Assembly: GCF_009857445.1 (NCBI RefSeq)
Contig: NZ_WWCN01000016.1
Span: forward strand, 100,642 to 164,641
DNA from: Duganella flavida
GTDB taxonomy: Bacteria; Pseudomonadota; Gammaproteobacteria; Burkholderiales; Burkholderiaceae_D
Direction of reading: 5' to 3'
Length of the DNA: 64,000 bases
In this document: one piece after another, positions 55,142-64,000 of the stretch
Numbering within the stretch: position 1 is the first letter of the stretch
Layout: every line of letters starts with the position of its first letter
Notes under the pieces: model-generated
What the model saw: the letters and a program-made list of their open reading frames with translations, nothing else
Told to the model about the DNA's origin: nothing
The model's database searches: none
Made by a program: the position numbers and the translations under genes

Positions 55142-55159
55142 TGCCCCCACTGGGGGCAT
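55141..55159. terminator. Hairpin between convergent genes
   Basis: Perfect ATGCCCCC-ACT-GGGGGCAT, 8-bp stem, directly after the HDOD gene stop and 4 bp before the end of the carboxypeptidase gene. No long T-run on either side. Confidence 0.55.
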
Positions 55160-55162
55160 TAC

Positions 55163-56308
55163 TTACTTCAGCCAGAGACGGATAGAGTCCCAGGCGCGGC
55201 CGAAGATCGAGGCTTGTTCCACGGTCTCCAGCGCCACCACTGGCAGTTCCAGCATAGGCTTGCCGTCCACCACCATCTTCAGGGTGCCGACGCGGCTGTT
55301 CTCGGCCAGCGGTGCGACCAGCGGGTCCTTGCGTTCCAGCGCTGGTTTCATCTTGGCAGCCACACCCTTCGGCACGGTCACCATCACGTCTTGCGCGAAG
55401 CCGATCTTGACGGCGCTCTTCGAGCCTTTCCAGATTTCCGGCGTGGCGATCGGCTGGCCTTTCGAGTACAGCTTGACCGTGTCGAAGTTCTGGAAGCCCC
55501 AGTTCAGCAGCTTCTGGCTTTCCTGCGTACGTACCTGATCCGACGAGGTGCCCAGCACCACCGAGATCAGGCGGCGCTCGCCGCTGCCGTTGGGACGCTT
55601 GGCCGAGGCGATCATGCAGAAGCCGGCTGCTTCGGTGTGGCCGGTTTTCATGCCATCCACGGTCGGGTCCAGCCACAGCAGGCGGTTGCGGTTCGGCTGG
55701 GTGATCTTGTTGTAGGTGAAGGTCTTCACCGAATCAATCTTGTAGAACTCCGGGAAGTCCTTGATCACGTGCTGCGCCAGTTGCGAGAGGTCTTGCGCGG
55801 TCGAATAGTTTTCCGGCGACGGCAGGCCGTGCGGATTGGCGAAGTGGGTCGAGGTCAGGCCCAGGCGCTGGGCTTCCTTGTTCATCAGCACCACGAAGGC
55901 GGAGTCGTCGCCGGCAACGGCTTCGGCCAGCGCGACAGCGGCATCGTTACCCGACTGGACCATCAGGCCGTACAGCAGATCGTTGATGCTGACCGGGGTG
56001 GCTGGGTCGATGAACATCTTCGAGCTGCTCGAATCGACTTTCCATGCCTTGGTCGAGACGTTGACCATCTGGTTCAGCTGGATCTTCTTGTCGCGCAGGG
56101 CGCCGAAGGTCACATACGCCGTCATGATCTTGGTCAGCGAGGCTGGCTCGATGCGGGCGTTCGGATCCTGCGAGGCGATGATCTGGCCGCTGGTGGCGTC
56201 CAGCAGCAGCCAGGATTTGGCGGCGATGTTCGGCGCTGGCAGCGTTTGCGCCACGGCCGAGGTCATCAACATCACACTGGTGGCCAGTGCCGCGATAATT
56301 TTCTTCAT
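55163..56308 (-). CDS. dacA: D-alanyl-D-alanine carboxypeptidase (PBP5/6 type)
   Basis: 381 aa. Signal peptide MKKIIAALATSVMLMTSAVA; SLTK with the active serine at S57; SGN 119-121; KTG 221-223; C-terminal beta domain and amphipathic anchor ending SIFGRAWDSIRLWLK. Removes the last D-Ala of peptidoglycan stem peptides on the outer face of the inner membrane. dacC is an equally fair name. Confidence 0.93.
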   Translation of the reverse strand: MKKIIAALATSVMLMTSAVAQTLPAPNIAAKSWLLLDATSGQIIASQDPNARIEPASLTKIMTAYVTFGALRDKKIQLNQMVNVSTKAWKVDSSSSKMFIDPATPVSINDLLYGLMVQSGNDAAVALAEAVAGDDSAFVVLMNKEAQRLGLTSTHFANPHGLPSPENYSTAQDLSQLAQHVIKDFPEFYKIDSVKTFTYNKITQPNRNRLLWLDPTVDGMKTGHTEAAGFCMIASAKRPNGSGERRLISVVLGTSSDQVRTQESQKLLNWGFQNFDTVKLYSKGQPIATPEIWKGSKSAVKIGFAQDVMVTVPKGVAAKMKPALERKDPLVAPLAENSRVGTLKMVVDGKPMLELPVVALETVEQASIFGRAWDSIRLWLK

Positions 56309-56351
56309 GAGATCTGGGGGTAAAAGTTAAAAGCCCGATGATTATAGTTGC

Positions 56352-57020
56352 TTAGTCGGCATTTGCGGTGTCCGTTTCAGCCTCGGTTAAGCCGCCACGG
56401 CCCCACAGCTGCGTGACCCAGCTCTTGATGTGGCCGAGCTTGCGGTGGAAGAAGTGGTCGGCGCCGGGGATGACGATCACTGGAATATCTTGTGGGCGCA
56501 GCCAGTCCAGTACGTCGATCAGCGGAATGGTTTCGTCGTGCTCGCCGTGGATCAGGATGGTGTCCGCCGGGATGTCGGCCATCTGCCATTTCTTGGCGGC
56601 GGCGCCGACCAGCACCAGGCGCTCGGCCGGTTTGCCGGCGGCAGCAATGCGCTGCGCCAGATGGGTCTGTACATAGGTGCCGAAGGAGAAGCCCGACAGC
56701 GCCACCGGCAAGTCTGGGAATTTCTCGGTCATCCATGCATGCAGGATGGCCATGTCGTCGGTTTCGCCCTGGCCGTGGTCGTGCACGCCCTCGGATTTGC
56801 CGACGCCGCGGAAGTTAATCCGTGCCACGACGTAGCCAAGGTTGACGAAGGTGCGCATCAGGGTGACGGCCACCTTGTTGTCCATGGTGCCGCCGTACAG
56901 CGGATGCGGGTGCGCTACCAGTGCCACGCCGCGCGGAGCAGCATCGTCCGCTGGGAAATCGAGTACGCCTTCCATCAGGCCGGCGCCGCCGGCCAGGGTA
57001 AATTTTTCGCTCTTGTTCAT
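56352..57020 (-). CDS. Alpha/beta hydrolase
   Basis: 222 aa. Nucleophile elbow GFSFGTY with Ser112, oxyanion region AHPHPLYGGTMDN, and late Asp/His (HGEHDETIPL, GADHFFH). No signal peptide. Starts 5 bp after the ferredoxin-like gene ends, upstream in the operon sense. Substrate unknown, possibly acyl esters. Confidence 0.82.
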   Translation of the reverse strand: MNKSEKFTLAGGAGLMEGVLDFPADDAAPRGVALVAHPHPLYGGTMDNKVAVTLMRTFVNLGYVVARINFRGVGKSEGVHDHGQGETDDMAILHAWMTEKFPDLPVALSGFSFGTYVQTHLAQRIAAAGKPAERLVLVGAAAKKWQMADIPADTILIHGEHDETIPLIDVLDWLRPQDIPVIVIPGADHFFHRKLGHIKSWVTQLWGRGGLTEAETDTANAD

Positions 57021-57025
57021 AGGCC

Positions 57026-57343
57026 TTAGATTTTCAGACGTTCCACAACTTTGCCGCCAACCAGATGGGTGTCGATGATTTCATCGATGTCGCTGGTGTC
57101 GACGTAGGTGTACCAGGTGCCTTCCGGGTAGACCACCATCACCGGGCCTTCTTCGCAACGGTCGAGGCAGCCGGCCTGGTTGATGCGGACCTTGCCCGCG
57201 CCATTCAGGTTGAGTTCCTTGCAACGCTTTTTGGCGTGCTTTTGGGCGGTTTCCGCGCCGTGGTCGCCGCAGCTGTTGCGGCCGTCGTCACGCTTGTTCA
57301 TGCAGAAGAAGACGTGGTGTTTGAAGTATTGGGGATCGCTCAT
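57026..57343 (-). CDS. Thioredoxin-like [2Fe-2S] ferredoxin
   Basis: 105 aa. Cysteines C14, C25, C59 and C63 (VFFCMNKR, NSCGDHG, GCLDRCEEGP) match the thioredoxin-fold [2Fe-2S] ferredoxin family, like those of NuoE type. Likely electron carrier. Sits between the VanZ-like and hydrolase genes. Confidence 0.88.
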   Translation of the reverse strand: MSDPQYFKHHVFFCMNKRDDGRNSCGDHGAETAQKHAKKRCKELNLNGAGKVRINQAGCLDRCEEGPVMVVYPEGTWYTYVDTSDIDEIIDTHLVGGKVVERLKI

Positions 57344-57370
57344 GGCCGTGCCTCTTTATAGTCGTAGCCG

Positions 57371-58546
57371 CTATGATACCTTGGCGGCGTTTAGCTTGTG
57401 GGACGGCAGCCAGAGGAACCAGACCGCAAAGAATGGCCACATCAGCGACAGGAACTGGGCGGCGCCGTTGAAATTCAGAAATTTTCCCTGTACCCATGTT
57501 TGCAAAGTAGCCACGAAATACGGGTTGGCTGGGGTGGTGTTGATGATGACCAGTCCCAGTAGCAGGGTGGTGACGGCCAGCCGCCGCTGCGCCACGTGTG
57601 GCGCGTAGGCCAGGCCGGCCAGCATGATGGCGCCGATCAGGAAGCCGCCCTGCGCCCCCGGCGTGATCCAGACGAAGGCATTCTCCGGTGCAAACAGCAG
57701 GGCCGAGGCCAGTGCTTTCACCAAGATCGAGGCGGCGATCATGGCCGCCACCAGCAGGCCGCGCGGCGATGGCTTGCGCAGCAGGCACAGCAAGGTCAGG
57801 CCAGCGCCGACCATGCCGCAGGCGGTGATGATGGTTTCGGACAGCCAGTACTGCTCGACGGTCAGGTCCACGTCCGCGCGGATCAGGCTGGCGAGGTCGA
57901 TGTCCATGTCCAGCAGCTGCGACAGCCAGTCCGACAAAATCGGCAGCAGCTGGCCGAGGCCGTACAGGAAGTTTTGCGGATAGATTTGTGCCAGCGGCCA
58001 CAGGGCCAGTAGCACCAGCCCCTGGCTGGCGTGTGGTGCGAACCATTCCTGGCGCAGGCGCTGCAGCTCGCTCTGGTCGAGCAGGCGGCGCACTGTCAGC
58101 ACGCCGATCAGGCCACCAATCGCGCAGCCGACGGCATTGGTATAGAAGTCGAGATTGGACGAGACGCGGCTCGGTAAATAGGTTTGCACCGCCTCCATGG
58201 TGCCGGACACCAGCAGACCGGCGGCAGCGGCAATCAGCAGCGCCCAGATGCCTTTGATGCGCGGGTACAGCGCGTACACAATCAGGGTGCCGAGCGGGAT
58301 GTAGCCGATGACGTTGATGATGGCGTCGAACTTGGTCCAGTAGCGCGGCATGCTGGTCGTCTCAAGGAAGATCAGCGGCGACAGGCCCTGGTTGTGCCAG
58401 CCGGAGAAGGGGAACCAGCTGGCGTAGATAATCAGGAACAGGTAAGCCAGCAGCGCCGCCCGCGTCAGCGGCGAGGTTTTGCTGACTGGTGCGAGTGCCG
58501 GCCGGGCGGGCGCCGGTTCCACCTGCTGCGACATGTTTTCCGTCAT
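57371..58546 (-). CDS. VanZ-family membrane protein
   Basis: 391 aa, about nine membrane segments. N-terminal VanZ-like part (YLFLIIYASWFPFSGW, KFDAIINVIGYIPLGTL) and a second hydrophobic half. Starts with an ATGA overlap of the Mla auxiliary lipoprotein gene. Function of chromosomal VanZ proteins is uncertain. Confidence 0.75.
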   Translation of the reverse strand: MTENMSQQVEPAPARPALAPVSKTSPLTRAALLAYLFLIIYASWFPFSGWHNQGLSPLIFLETTSMPRYWTKFDAIINVIGYIPLGTLIVYALYPRIKGIWALLIAAAAGLLVSGTMEAVQTYLPSRVSSNLDFYTNAVGCAIGGLIGVLTVRRLLDQSELQRLRQEWFAPHASQGLVLLALWPLAQIYPQNFLYGLGQLLPILSDWLSQLLDMDIDLASLIRADVDLTVEQYWLSETIITACGMVGAGLTLLCLLRKPSPRGLLVAAMIAASILVKALASALLFAPENAFVWITPGAQGGFLIGAIMLAGLAYAPHVAQRRLAVTTLLLGLVIINTTPANPYFVATLQTWVQGKFLNFNGAAQFLSLMWPFFAVWFLWLPSHKLNAAKVS

Positions 58547-59157
58547 TTGGACGGCGGCAGTGCCGCCAGCCAGTTCAGCATCTCGGCGGCGACGGCGTCG
58601 CTGGCTTCGGCCAGTGCGCGCGCGCCGCCGGCGGCATCGGCGCTCGGCGCCGCGATGCTGCTGCTGAAGGTTTTCTGATCCACCAGCTGGTGGTTGCGGA
58701 ACACCGATGCGCGCAAACTCAATACGCCCTGGCTGCTGGTGGCCGTATCAAAATTCTGCGCGAAATCCTCTACCTCCATGCGCAGCACCGTGGTGCTGGC
58801 GGCAGCATCGGTGGTCGACAGCACTTTCATGCCAGCCTGCGCGAAGCGCGCACGCATGCGCTGCGTGAGCAGCTGCGCCGGCGTGCTGGCCCACTGGTTG
58901 TAAGCGTAAGGCCGCTGCTGGCGCGCATCCGCATACAGCAAGCGATAATGCATGCGCTCCGTATCCAGCGCCGCCGGGCCACTGACATCGGCCACGATAA
59001 TTGCGCCGATCTTGCTGGCGCTGGATGGCGCCGTGGCGGTTGCCGGCAGCGGGCCGAAATCGTAGTTGGCAGTAGTCTGGCCCTTGCTGGCGCAGGCGCC
59101 GAGTGCCAGCGCCATCGCAGCGATGCTCATGGTGTTGCGGATGGTGGTCATCATCAT
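58543..59157 (-). CDS. Mla-associated auxiliary lipoprotein (PqiC/ABC-auxiliary type)
   Basis: 204 aa. Lipoprotein signal ending ALGACAS. The body (ADVSGPAALDTERMHYRLL, WASTPAQLLTQRM) matches ABC-transport auxiliary lipoproteins that join MCE systems to the outer membrane. Fourth gene of the mlaE-mlaF-mlaD-like operon. Confidence 0.8.
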   Translation of the reverse strand: MMMTTIRNTMSIAAMALALGACASKGQTTANYDFGPLPATATAPSSASKIGAIIVADVSGPAALDTERMHYRLLYADARQQRPYAYNQWASTPAQLLTQRMRARFAQAGMKVLSTTDAAASTTVLRMEVEDFAQNFDTATSSQGVLSLRASVFRNHQLVDQKTFSSSIAAPSADAAGGARALAEASDAVAAEMLNWLAALPPSK

Positions 59158-59168
59158 CTCGTCATTCC

Positions 59169-60095
59169 TTATTTAAAGCCTTCTTCACCAGGGCCGGGTG
59201 GCGTGCCGGGCGCACCGAAGATCAGGCTTTGCGGACGGTCGTTAATCTTGTTCATGGTCTTGCGCAGCGCGCGCATGGAAGCACGCGTGTCGTCGGACAG
59301 CGAATTCACTTGCGGCAGCGTGTCCAGCTCAATACCGCCGGCCACCGCATCCACCGAACCGCCGATGCGCTCCACCGTGTTGGTGATGCGGTCAATCGGG
59401 CCACCCTTGGCTTGCAGATTGGTGGTCAGCTTGTTCACATCGTTGGCCAGCGCGGTGACGGAGTTCAGTGTCTTCTGCGTCTGGTCGGCCAATGCCGGCA
59501 GCTTGTCGATGGTTGGCTGCAGTTTTTCCGGCAGTTCGCGGTACTTCTGCGCGGTCTCGCTGACATCGGAAAACGCGCCGAGGATGACTTTCTGGTTCTC
59601 TGGATTGAGCAGCGTGTTGAGGCGGCGCGTGACTTCCTCGGTCTGCGTCAGGATCTCTTTGCCGCGCTTTTCAATCTGGTCGAACAAGCCGGAACGCAGC
59701 GGAATGCGCGCCGGCCGGTCGCTATTCGACGGCAGCAGCGGCGAGCCAACCTTGTCGTCATCCAGCGCGATGAAGGCGATGCCGGTCACACCTTGATAAC
59801 CGAGGCCCGCAAAGGTGGTGGTGGTAATCGGCGCATCAGTGTTGATGTTGAGCGTGACGAGAATCTGCCCGGCCACCTTGGGATCGAAAGCGATGCCGCC
59901 TACGCGGCCCACTTCCAGCCCGCGATAGCGGATCGGCGCTTGCGGATTCAGGCCGGGGACTGCTTGCGCAGTGGCGATCACGTAGGGCACACGCTCGACG
60001 CGGTCGCGGTTGAACCAAAGGCCGTACAGGATCGCCGCTATCAGCAGCGTGATCGTGAAGAAGCCAGTAGTAAGGGCATGGGATCGGTTTTCCAT
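59169..60095 (-). CDS. mlaD: MlaD-like MCE-domain protein
   Basis: 308 aa. One N-terminal membrane helix (TGFFTITLLIAAILYGLWF), an MCE domain (PIRYRGLEVGRVGGIAFDP) and a long coiled region ending in a proline/glycine tail. Forms the periplasmic lipid-carrying ring of the Mla transporter. Touches the ATPase gene by one base. Confidence 0.88.
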   Translation of the reverse strand: MENRSHALTTGFFTITLLIAAILYGLWFNRDRVERVPYVIATAQAVPGLNPQAPIRYRGLEVGRVGGIAFDPKVAGQILVTLNINTDAPITTTTFAGLGYQGVTGIAFIALDDDKVGSPLLPSNSDRPARIPLRSGLFDQIEKRGKEILTQTEEVTRRLNTLLNPENQKVILGAFSDVSETAQKYRELPEKLQPTIDKLPALADQTQKTLNSVTALANDVNKLTTNLQAKGGPIDRITNTVERIGGSVDAVAGGIELDTLPQVNSLSDDTRASMRALRKTMNKINDRPQSLIFGAPGTPPGPGEEGFK

Positions 60096-60919
60096 CAGTG
60101 CTCCGTTGATGTTTTTTCTTCCAGCGCTTCCAATGCGCGGCGGCCACGGTCACCGAGGAAGAACTCCTTGATGAACGGATGATCGACAGTCAGCAGATCG
60201 CACAGCGGCCCCAGTGCGATCACGTGTTTTTCCGCCAGCACGGCGATGCGGGTGGACAGCGCGAACAAGGTATCCAGGTCGTGCGTGACCATCACCACCG
60301 TTAAACCAAGTTCACGGTGCAGTGATTTAATCAGCGCCACAAAAGCTTCCGACAAATCGGGATCGAGACCGGCGGTGGGTTCGTCGAGGAACAGCAGCTT
60401 GGGCTCCAGCGCCAACGCGCGCGCCAGCGCCACGCGCTTGACCATGCCACCCGACAGGTCGGACGGCATCTTGTTGGCATGCTCAGGACCTAGGCCGACC
60501 ATATTCATCTTCAGCAGCACGGCGTCGTGCACCAGTTCTTCCGGCAGCACGTGCAGTTCGCGCATCGGCTGGGCGATGTTCTCGAACACCGTCAGCGCCG
60601 AATATAGCGCACCTTGCTGGAACAGCATGCCCCAGTGATTGCGCAGTTGCTGTAATTGGTCGGAATCGATCTCGCTGATGTCTTCACCGAACACGCGCAC
60701 GCAGCCGCGCGCCGGACGCTCAAGTCCCAGCATCTGCCGCAGTAGCGTGGTCTTGCCGGTGCCGGAGCCGCCGACGATGGACATGATTTCGCCCTGTTCG
60801 ATGTCGAGATTCAAATCCTGATGCACCACGGTGCGGCCGTACTTGGTCCACAGGCCGGTGATCTCCACCACCGGCACGCTGCCATCGAGCCGCAATTCGC
60901 CGTTATCGTATTCGCTCAT
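60095..60919 (-). CDS. mlaF: MlaF-like ABC transporter ATP-binding protein
   Basis: 274 aa. Walker A GGSGTGKT (50-57), signature LSGGMVKRVALARAL, Walker B LLFLDEPTAGLDP. Powers phospholipid movement between membranes. Overlaps the permease gene by 4 bp. Confidence 0.9.
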   Translation of the reverse strand: MSEYDNGELRLDGSVPVVEITGLWTKYGRTVVHQDLNLDIEQGEIMSIVGGSGTGKTTLLRQMLGLERPARGCVRVFGEDISEIDSDQLQQLRNHWGMLFQQGALYSALTVFENIAQPMRELHVLPEELVHDAVLLKMNMVGLGPEHANKMPSDLSGGMVKRVALARALALEPKLLFLDEPTAGLDPDLSEAFVALIKSLHRELGLTVVMVTHDLDTLFALSTRIAVLAEKHVIALGPLCDLLTVDHPFIKEFFLGDRGRRALEALEEKTSTEH

Positions 60920-62034
60920 AAGGAGAACCCCACGCCGCTAAACACAATCGCGAACACCGCATCGGCCAGGATCACGGCCGTAATCGCCGTCACCACCGAG
61001 GTGGTGGTGCCGCGTCCGAGGCTCTCGGTATTCGGCTTGATGCGCAGGCCGAAGTGGCAGGACACCAGCGCAATCAGCATGCCGAACACCACGCCTTTGC
61101 CCAGGCCAATCATGTAGTTCGCCAGCGGTACGGCTTCCGGTAGCTTGAGCAGGAAGTACTGCGGCGACAAATTCAATTCCACTTTGGCCGAGACCATGCC
61201 GCCCATCAGCGCGATGGTGTCGGTCCAGATCACCAGCAACGGCATGGCGATGGCCAGTGCCAGCACCTTCGGCATAATCAGCCGGAAGCCGTGGGAGATG
61301 CCCATCACCAGCATGGCATCCAGTTCCTCGGTCACGCGCATCACGCCCAGCTGCGCGGTGATGGAAGAGCCGGAGCGGCCGGCCACCAGAATCGCCGCCA
61401 ACAGCGGCCCCAGTTCGCGGATGATGCTCATGCCGAGCAGGTTGACTAAAAAGATATCGCCGCCGAAGTTGCGCAGCTGTTGTGCCGACAAATAGGAGAA
61501 CACCACGCCGATCAGGAAGCCCACCAGCGCGGTGATGCCCAGCGCCTGGAAGCCAGCATGGTAAATATTGGCGGAGATTTCCTTCCACGGCCCGCGCAGC
61601 GGATGGCGCGCGAACCGCCAGCTATCCTGCACCACTTGGCCGATCAATCGCAGCAGGCCAGCCAGGTGTTCGAAGAACAGCATCATGGCAAAGCCCAGCT
61701 TCATCACCAGCGTCAGGCGGTTCTGGCGTGAGCGCGGCAGCTCCAGCGTGCCGGTGGTTTCGAGTCGGTTGAAGAATTCTTCCTGCTCCGGCGCCAGTTG
61801 AAGATTGGCCGGACGGGCCTTGCCCCACGCGTTCCAGAATAATTGGGCGCCGATGTGGTCCATGCTGTCGATGGCCGACAGGTCCCATTTCAGCTGGTCG
61901 CCCTTGAGCGACTTGAGAAAGGTGGTGATGGTGGTCATCGCCTTGCCCTGCGCCAGCGCGTGCACTTGCCATGTGCCGGTAGCAGCGACGGCGCCGGCAT
62001 TGAGGGTGAGGGTAGGCTCTTGGGCGGTAGGCAT
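60916..62034 (-). CDS. mlaE: MlaE-like permease with N-terminal STAS-type domain
   Basis: 372 aa. Residues about 1-100 resemble a STAS/MlaB domain (WQVHALAQGK...WDLSAIDSMDHIGAQLF), so the regulatory MlaB is fused. The rest is the MlaE permease (GFLIGVVFSYLSAQQLRNFG, MRVTEELDAMLVMGI, GLGKGVVFGMLIALVSCHFG). First gene of the lipid-transport operon. Confidence 0.88.
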   Translation of the reverse strand: MPTAQEPTLTLNAGAVAATGTWQVHALAQGKAMTTITTFLKSLKGDQLKWDLSAIDSMDHIGAQLFWNAWGKARPANLQLAPEQEEFFNRLETTGTLELPRSRQNRLTLVMKLGFAMMLFFEHLAGLLRLIGQVVQDSWRFARHPLRGPWKEISANIYHAGFQALGITALVGFLIGVVFSYLSAQQLRNFGGDIFLVNLLGMSIIRELGPLLAAILVAGRSGSSITAQLGVMRVTEELDAMLVMGISHGFRLIMPKVLALAIAMPLLVIWTDTIALMGGMVSAKVELNLSPQYFLLKLPEAVPLANYMIGLGKGVVFGMLIALVSCHFGLRIKPNTESLGRGTTTSVVTAITAVILADAVFAIVFSGVGFSL

Positions 62035-62108
62035 GCCTCAAGTTTAAGGGAGTTTGGCCCCGGCCGCTACCAGAGCGTACACCGGGACTCCTTTAGGCAG
62101 ATCTATGG

Positions 62109-63590
62109 TCAGGCAGCGAGGCGGCGCGCCTGGCGTTTCGGCGCCGGTGTCTCGGCCGGCTTGGGCTTGGCGCCGCCGCTGTAATCGCTGGCCAGCAGGG
62201 CCTCGGCGTCATCCTTGGCCATGCCTTGTGTTTGCAGGTAGCGCGATACCATCGCCACCAGGCGTTCCAGCGCGATGCGGTGGGTGGCGTCGGTGTTCGC
62301 GTACAGCCAGTCGGCGAAGGCCATGAAGCGCTGGAATGGCGCGTCGCCCAGCAGCACCGGTAGCGTGTGGCCAAAGCGGCCGGAGTTGGCCACCAGGTCC
62401 CAGTAGCGGGCAAAGCGCACCAGCCGCTGCATGGTCGGGAAGTCGATATCCTTGTTGGCCAGGATGGTGTACGGCGCGTACGGGTCGTACACCATGCCGA
62501 ATTCCTGCGTGTGGCGGATAATCGGCGTGCCGCGCAGGCGCTTCAGGATGCCGAGCTGGATCTCGTGCGGCTCCAGCGCCCACAGTTTGTTGAAGCCTTC
62601 GGCAAAGCTCTCCACCGTTTCACCCGGCAGGCCGGCGATCAGGTCGACGTGCATGTGCGCGTGCGATTGCTTGGTCAGCCAGCGGATATTGTCGGCGGCC
62701 TTCTGGTTGTCCTGCTTGCGGCTGACCAGCGTTTGCACTTCGGGATTGAAGCTCTGGATGCCAATCTCGAATTGCAGCGCGCCCGGTGGGAACTTGGCGA
62801 TGCCTTCTTTTAGTGCATCCGGCAGGTGGTCGGGCACCAGCTCGAAGTGGGCGTAGATTGGATCGTCCGGGTTGGCCTCGATTTTATCGAGGAAGAACTG
62901 CATGATCTTCAGGCTAGTCTTGATATTCAGGTTGAAGGTGCGGTCGACAAACTTGAACAGGCGCGCGCCGCGCTGGTACAGCGACTCCATCTCCGCCAGG
63001 AAGGTATCGAGCGCGAACGGCCACGCCGTCTTGTCCAGCGCCGACAGGCAGAATTCGCACTTGAACGGGCAGCCGCGCGAGGCCTCTACATAGAGAGTGC
63101 GGTTCTTGATGTCGTCATCGCTATATAAGGAGTAGGGCAGCTTGATCTCGGCCATCGGCGGCTGGACGCCGGCGTGCACCTTCATCAGCGGCTTCGGACC
63201 GTTCAGAATCTCGCCGCACAGCTTAGGGAAGGTCACATCGCCCCAGCCGGTAATTACATAGTCGGCCAGCTTGACGATCTCCTGCTCATTGGTCTCGTGC
63301 GAAACTTCCGGGCCGCCCAGCACCACCACCACTTGCGGCGCCACGCGCTTGAGCATGGCCACCACCTTGGCGGTTTCCTCGACGTTCCATATATAGATGC
63401 CGAAGCCGACGATCTTCGGCGAGTACGACAGGATGCGTTCAACGATCTCGGTCGCCTTGGCGCCGATAACAAATTCCTGCAGGCGCGTTTGCTCCTGCAG
63501 CTCGCCCATATTGGCTAGCAAATAGCGCAGACCCAGGGAGGCGTGCGTATAGCGGGCGTTAAGCGTGGTAAGTAAGATAGACATCCGCAT
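62109..63590 (-). CDS. B12-binding-domain radical SAM protein
   Basis: 493 aa. N-terminal cobalamin-binding-like domain (VGFGIYIWNVEETAKVVAM, LGGPEVSHE), radical SAM cluster C174-x3-C178-x2-C181 (SRGCPFKCEFC), and a C-terminal DUF4080-type region with a Lys/Pro-rich tail. Substrate unknown; likely a tailoring or methyl-transfer enzyme. Confidence 0.85.
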   Translation of the reverse strand: MRMSILLTTLNARYTHASLGLRYLLANMGELQEQTRLQEFVIGAKATEIVERILSYSPKIVGFGIYIWNVEETAKVVAMLKRVAPQVVVVLGGPEVSHETNEQEIVKLADYVITGWGDVTFPKLCGEILNGPKPLMKVHAGVQPPMAEIKLPYSLYSDDDIKNRTLYVEASRGCPFKCEFCLSALDKTAWPFALDTFLAEMESLYQRGARLFKFVDRTFNLNIKTSLKIMQFFLDKIEANPDDPIYAHFELVPDHLPDALKEGIAKFPPGALQFEIGIQSFNPEVQTLVSRKQDNQKAADNIRWLTKQSHAHMHVDLIAGLPGETVESFAEGFNKLWALEPHEIQLGILKRLRGTPIIRHTQEFGMVYDPYAPYTILANKDIDFPTMQRLVRFARYWDLVANSGRFGHTLPVLLGDAPFQRFMAFADWLYANTDATHRIALERLVAMVSRYLQTQGMAKDDAEALLASDYSGGAKPKPAETPAPKRQARRLAA

Positions 63591-63912
63591 ATTTTACCCT
63601 TGTCAGCAGGGCGGGCCACTGCTATAGTTCTGTCCCTCGCACAACAACGCATGCAAATGCAGAGTGAAACGAGAAAAAGAAGAGCTTGACGAGATGTACG
63701 AAACGCCTCATAATCTTGCCTCTTCGCTGATGAACAAAACGCTTCTTCAGCTGCAACACAGAATGATCTTTAAAAAATTACAGTCGATAAATGTGGGCGT
63801 TTGATGCTGCAACAAAAAGCATTAAATGCTCTACAAGAAATAATACAGTAGTAATACTGTCAGTATTTTGAGTGAGCGAACCAGTGACCAGCAGTGGTCA
63901 CAAACAGAGATT
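63591..63912 (+). other. Ribosomal RNA operon promoter and leader region
   Basis: 322 bp. Contains the promoter (63686-63714), an antiterminator boxA-like TGATCTTTAAAAAATT (about 63764-63779) and AT-rich leader before 16S. No gene. Confidence 0.6.
63686..63714 (+). promoter_or_regulatory. rrn promoter
   Basis: TTGACG (63686-63691), 17-nt spacer, CATAAT (63709-63714), about 200 bp before the 16S 5' end. Confidence 0.7.
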
Positions 63913-64000
63913 AAACTAAAGAGTTTGATCCTGGCTCAGATTGAACGCTGGCGGCATGCCTTACACATGCAAGTCGAACGGCAGCACGGAGCTTGCTCTG
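63913..64000 (+). rRNA. rrs: 16S ribosomal RNA, 5' end only
   Basis: Starts AAACTAAAGAGTTTGATCC and continues with CTGGCTCAGATTGAACGC, the conserved 16S 5' end; cut by the window edge. The variable start CGGCAGCACGGAGCTTGCTC fits Oxalobacteraceae. Confidence 0.97.

Overview
The window comes from a betaproteobacterium of the family Oxalobacteraceae (Duganella/Massilia/Janthinobacterium type). The basis is the gene order around the replication origin (gyrB-dnaN-dnaA / rpmH-rnpA-yidD-yidC-mnmE), the high-GC core genes, and the start of a 16S rRNA gene at the right edge whose first bases look like that family. Genus cannot be fixed from this.

The window has two halves. Positions 1 to about 38.2 kb are accessory DNA next to gyrB. 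(a) 1-7.1 kb holds three paralogous serine recombinases. The first is cut by the window edge and is translationally coupled to two ParB/RepB-like proteins; the other two are divergent. (b) 7.2-14.05 kb is a Tn7/Tn5053-like transposition operon on the minus strand, tnsA-tnsB-tnsC-tniQ-tniQ, with a plausible element end (5'-TGTCG) just upstream of tnsA. The recombinase/ParB genes are probably its cargo, and its other end is outside the window. (c) 14.1-23.6 kb is a patchwork, partly AT-rich: an XRE regulator, lipoproteins, an XRE plus SRA-HNH endonuclease pair with a decayed copy of the nuclease 3 kb away, a GRDP-like protein, an orphan ParC-like plasmid partition gene, a probable GIY-YIG protein, and an overlapping membrane-protein/nucleoside-deoxyribosyltransferase-like pair. 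(d) 23.8-37.8 kb is a phosphorothioate (PT) DNA-modification defence island. Two convergent operons, sspF-sspG-sspH (+) and sspB-sspC-sspD (-), share one bidirectional terminator. A near-consensus LexA/SOS box lies upstream of sspB. No cysteine desulfurase (sspA) or sspE is present, so sulfur is presumably supplied by a housekeeping desulfurase.

Positions 38.3-64 kb are ordinary chromosome. gyrB, dnaN and dnaA run leftward from the dnaA-rpmH intergenic region (probable oriC, with one perfect DnaA box). rpmH-rnpA-yidD-yidC and mnmE run rightward. After a long inverted repeat come a periplasmic SMP-30 protein, a diguanylate cyclase, an Hpt protein, a CAP-domain lipoprotein, pssA, an aldo/keto reductase, an EAL-like/HDOD protein, a D-Ala-D-Ala carboxypeptidase, a hydrolase/ferredoxin/VanZ cluster, an Mla-type lipid transport operon, a B12-binding radical SAM protein, and a ribosomal RNA promoter and leader running into 16S.

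The PT island fits the described sspBCD-sspFGH arrangement, so it is not new as a class. The least explained material is the recombinase-ParB-RepB cassette, the transposon with two dissimilar TniQ proteins, and the membrane/deoxyribosyltransferase-like pair. No tool was run; all family calls rest on motifs read by eye.
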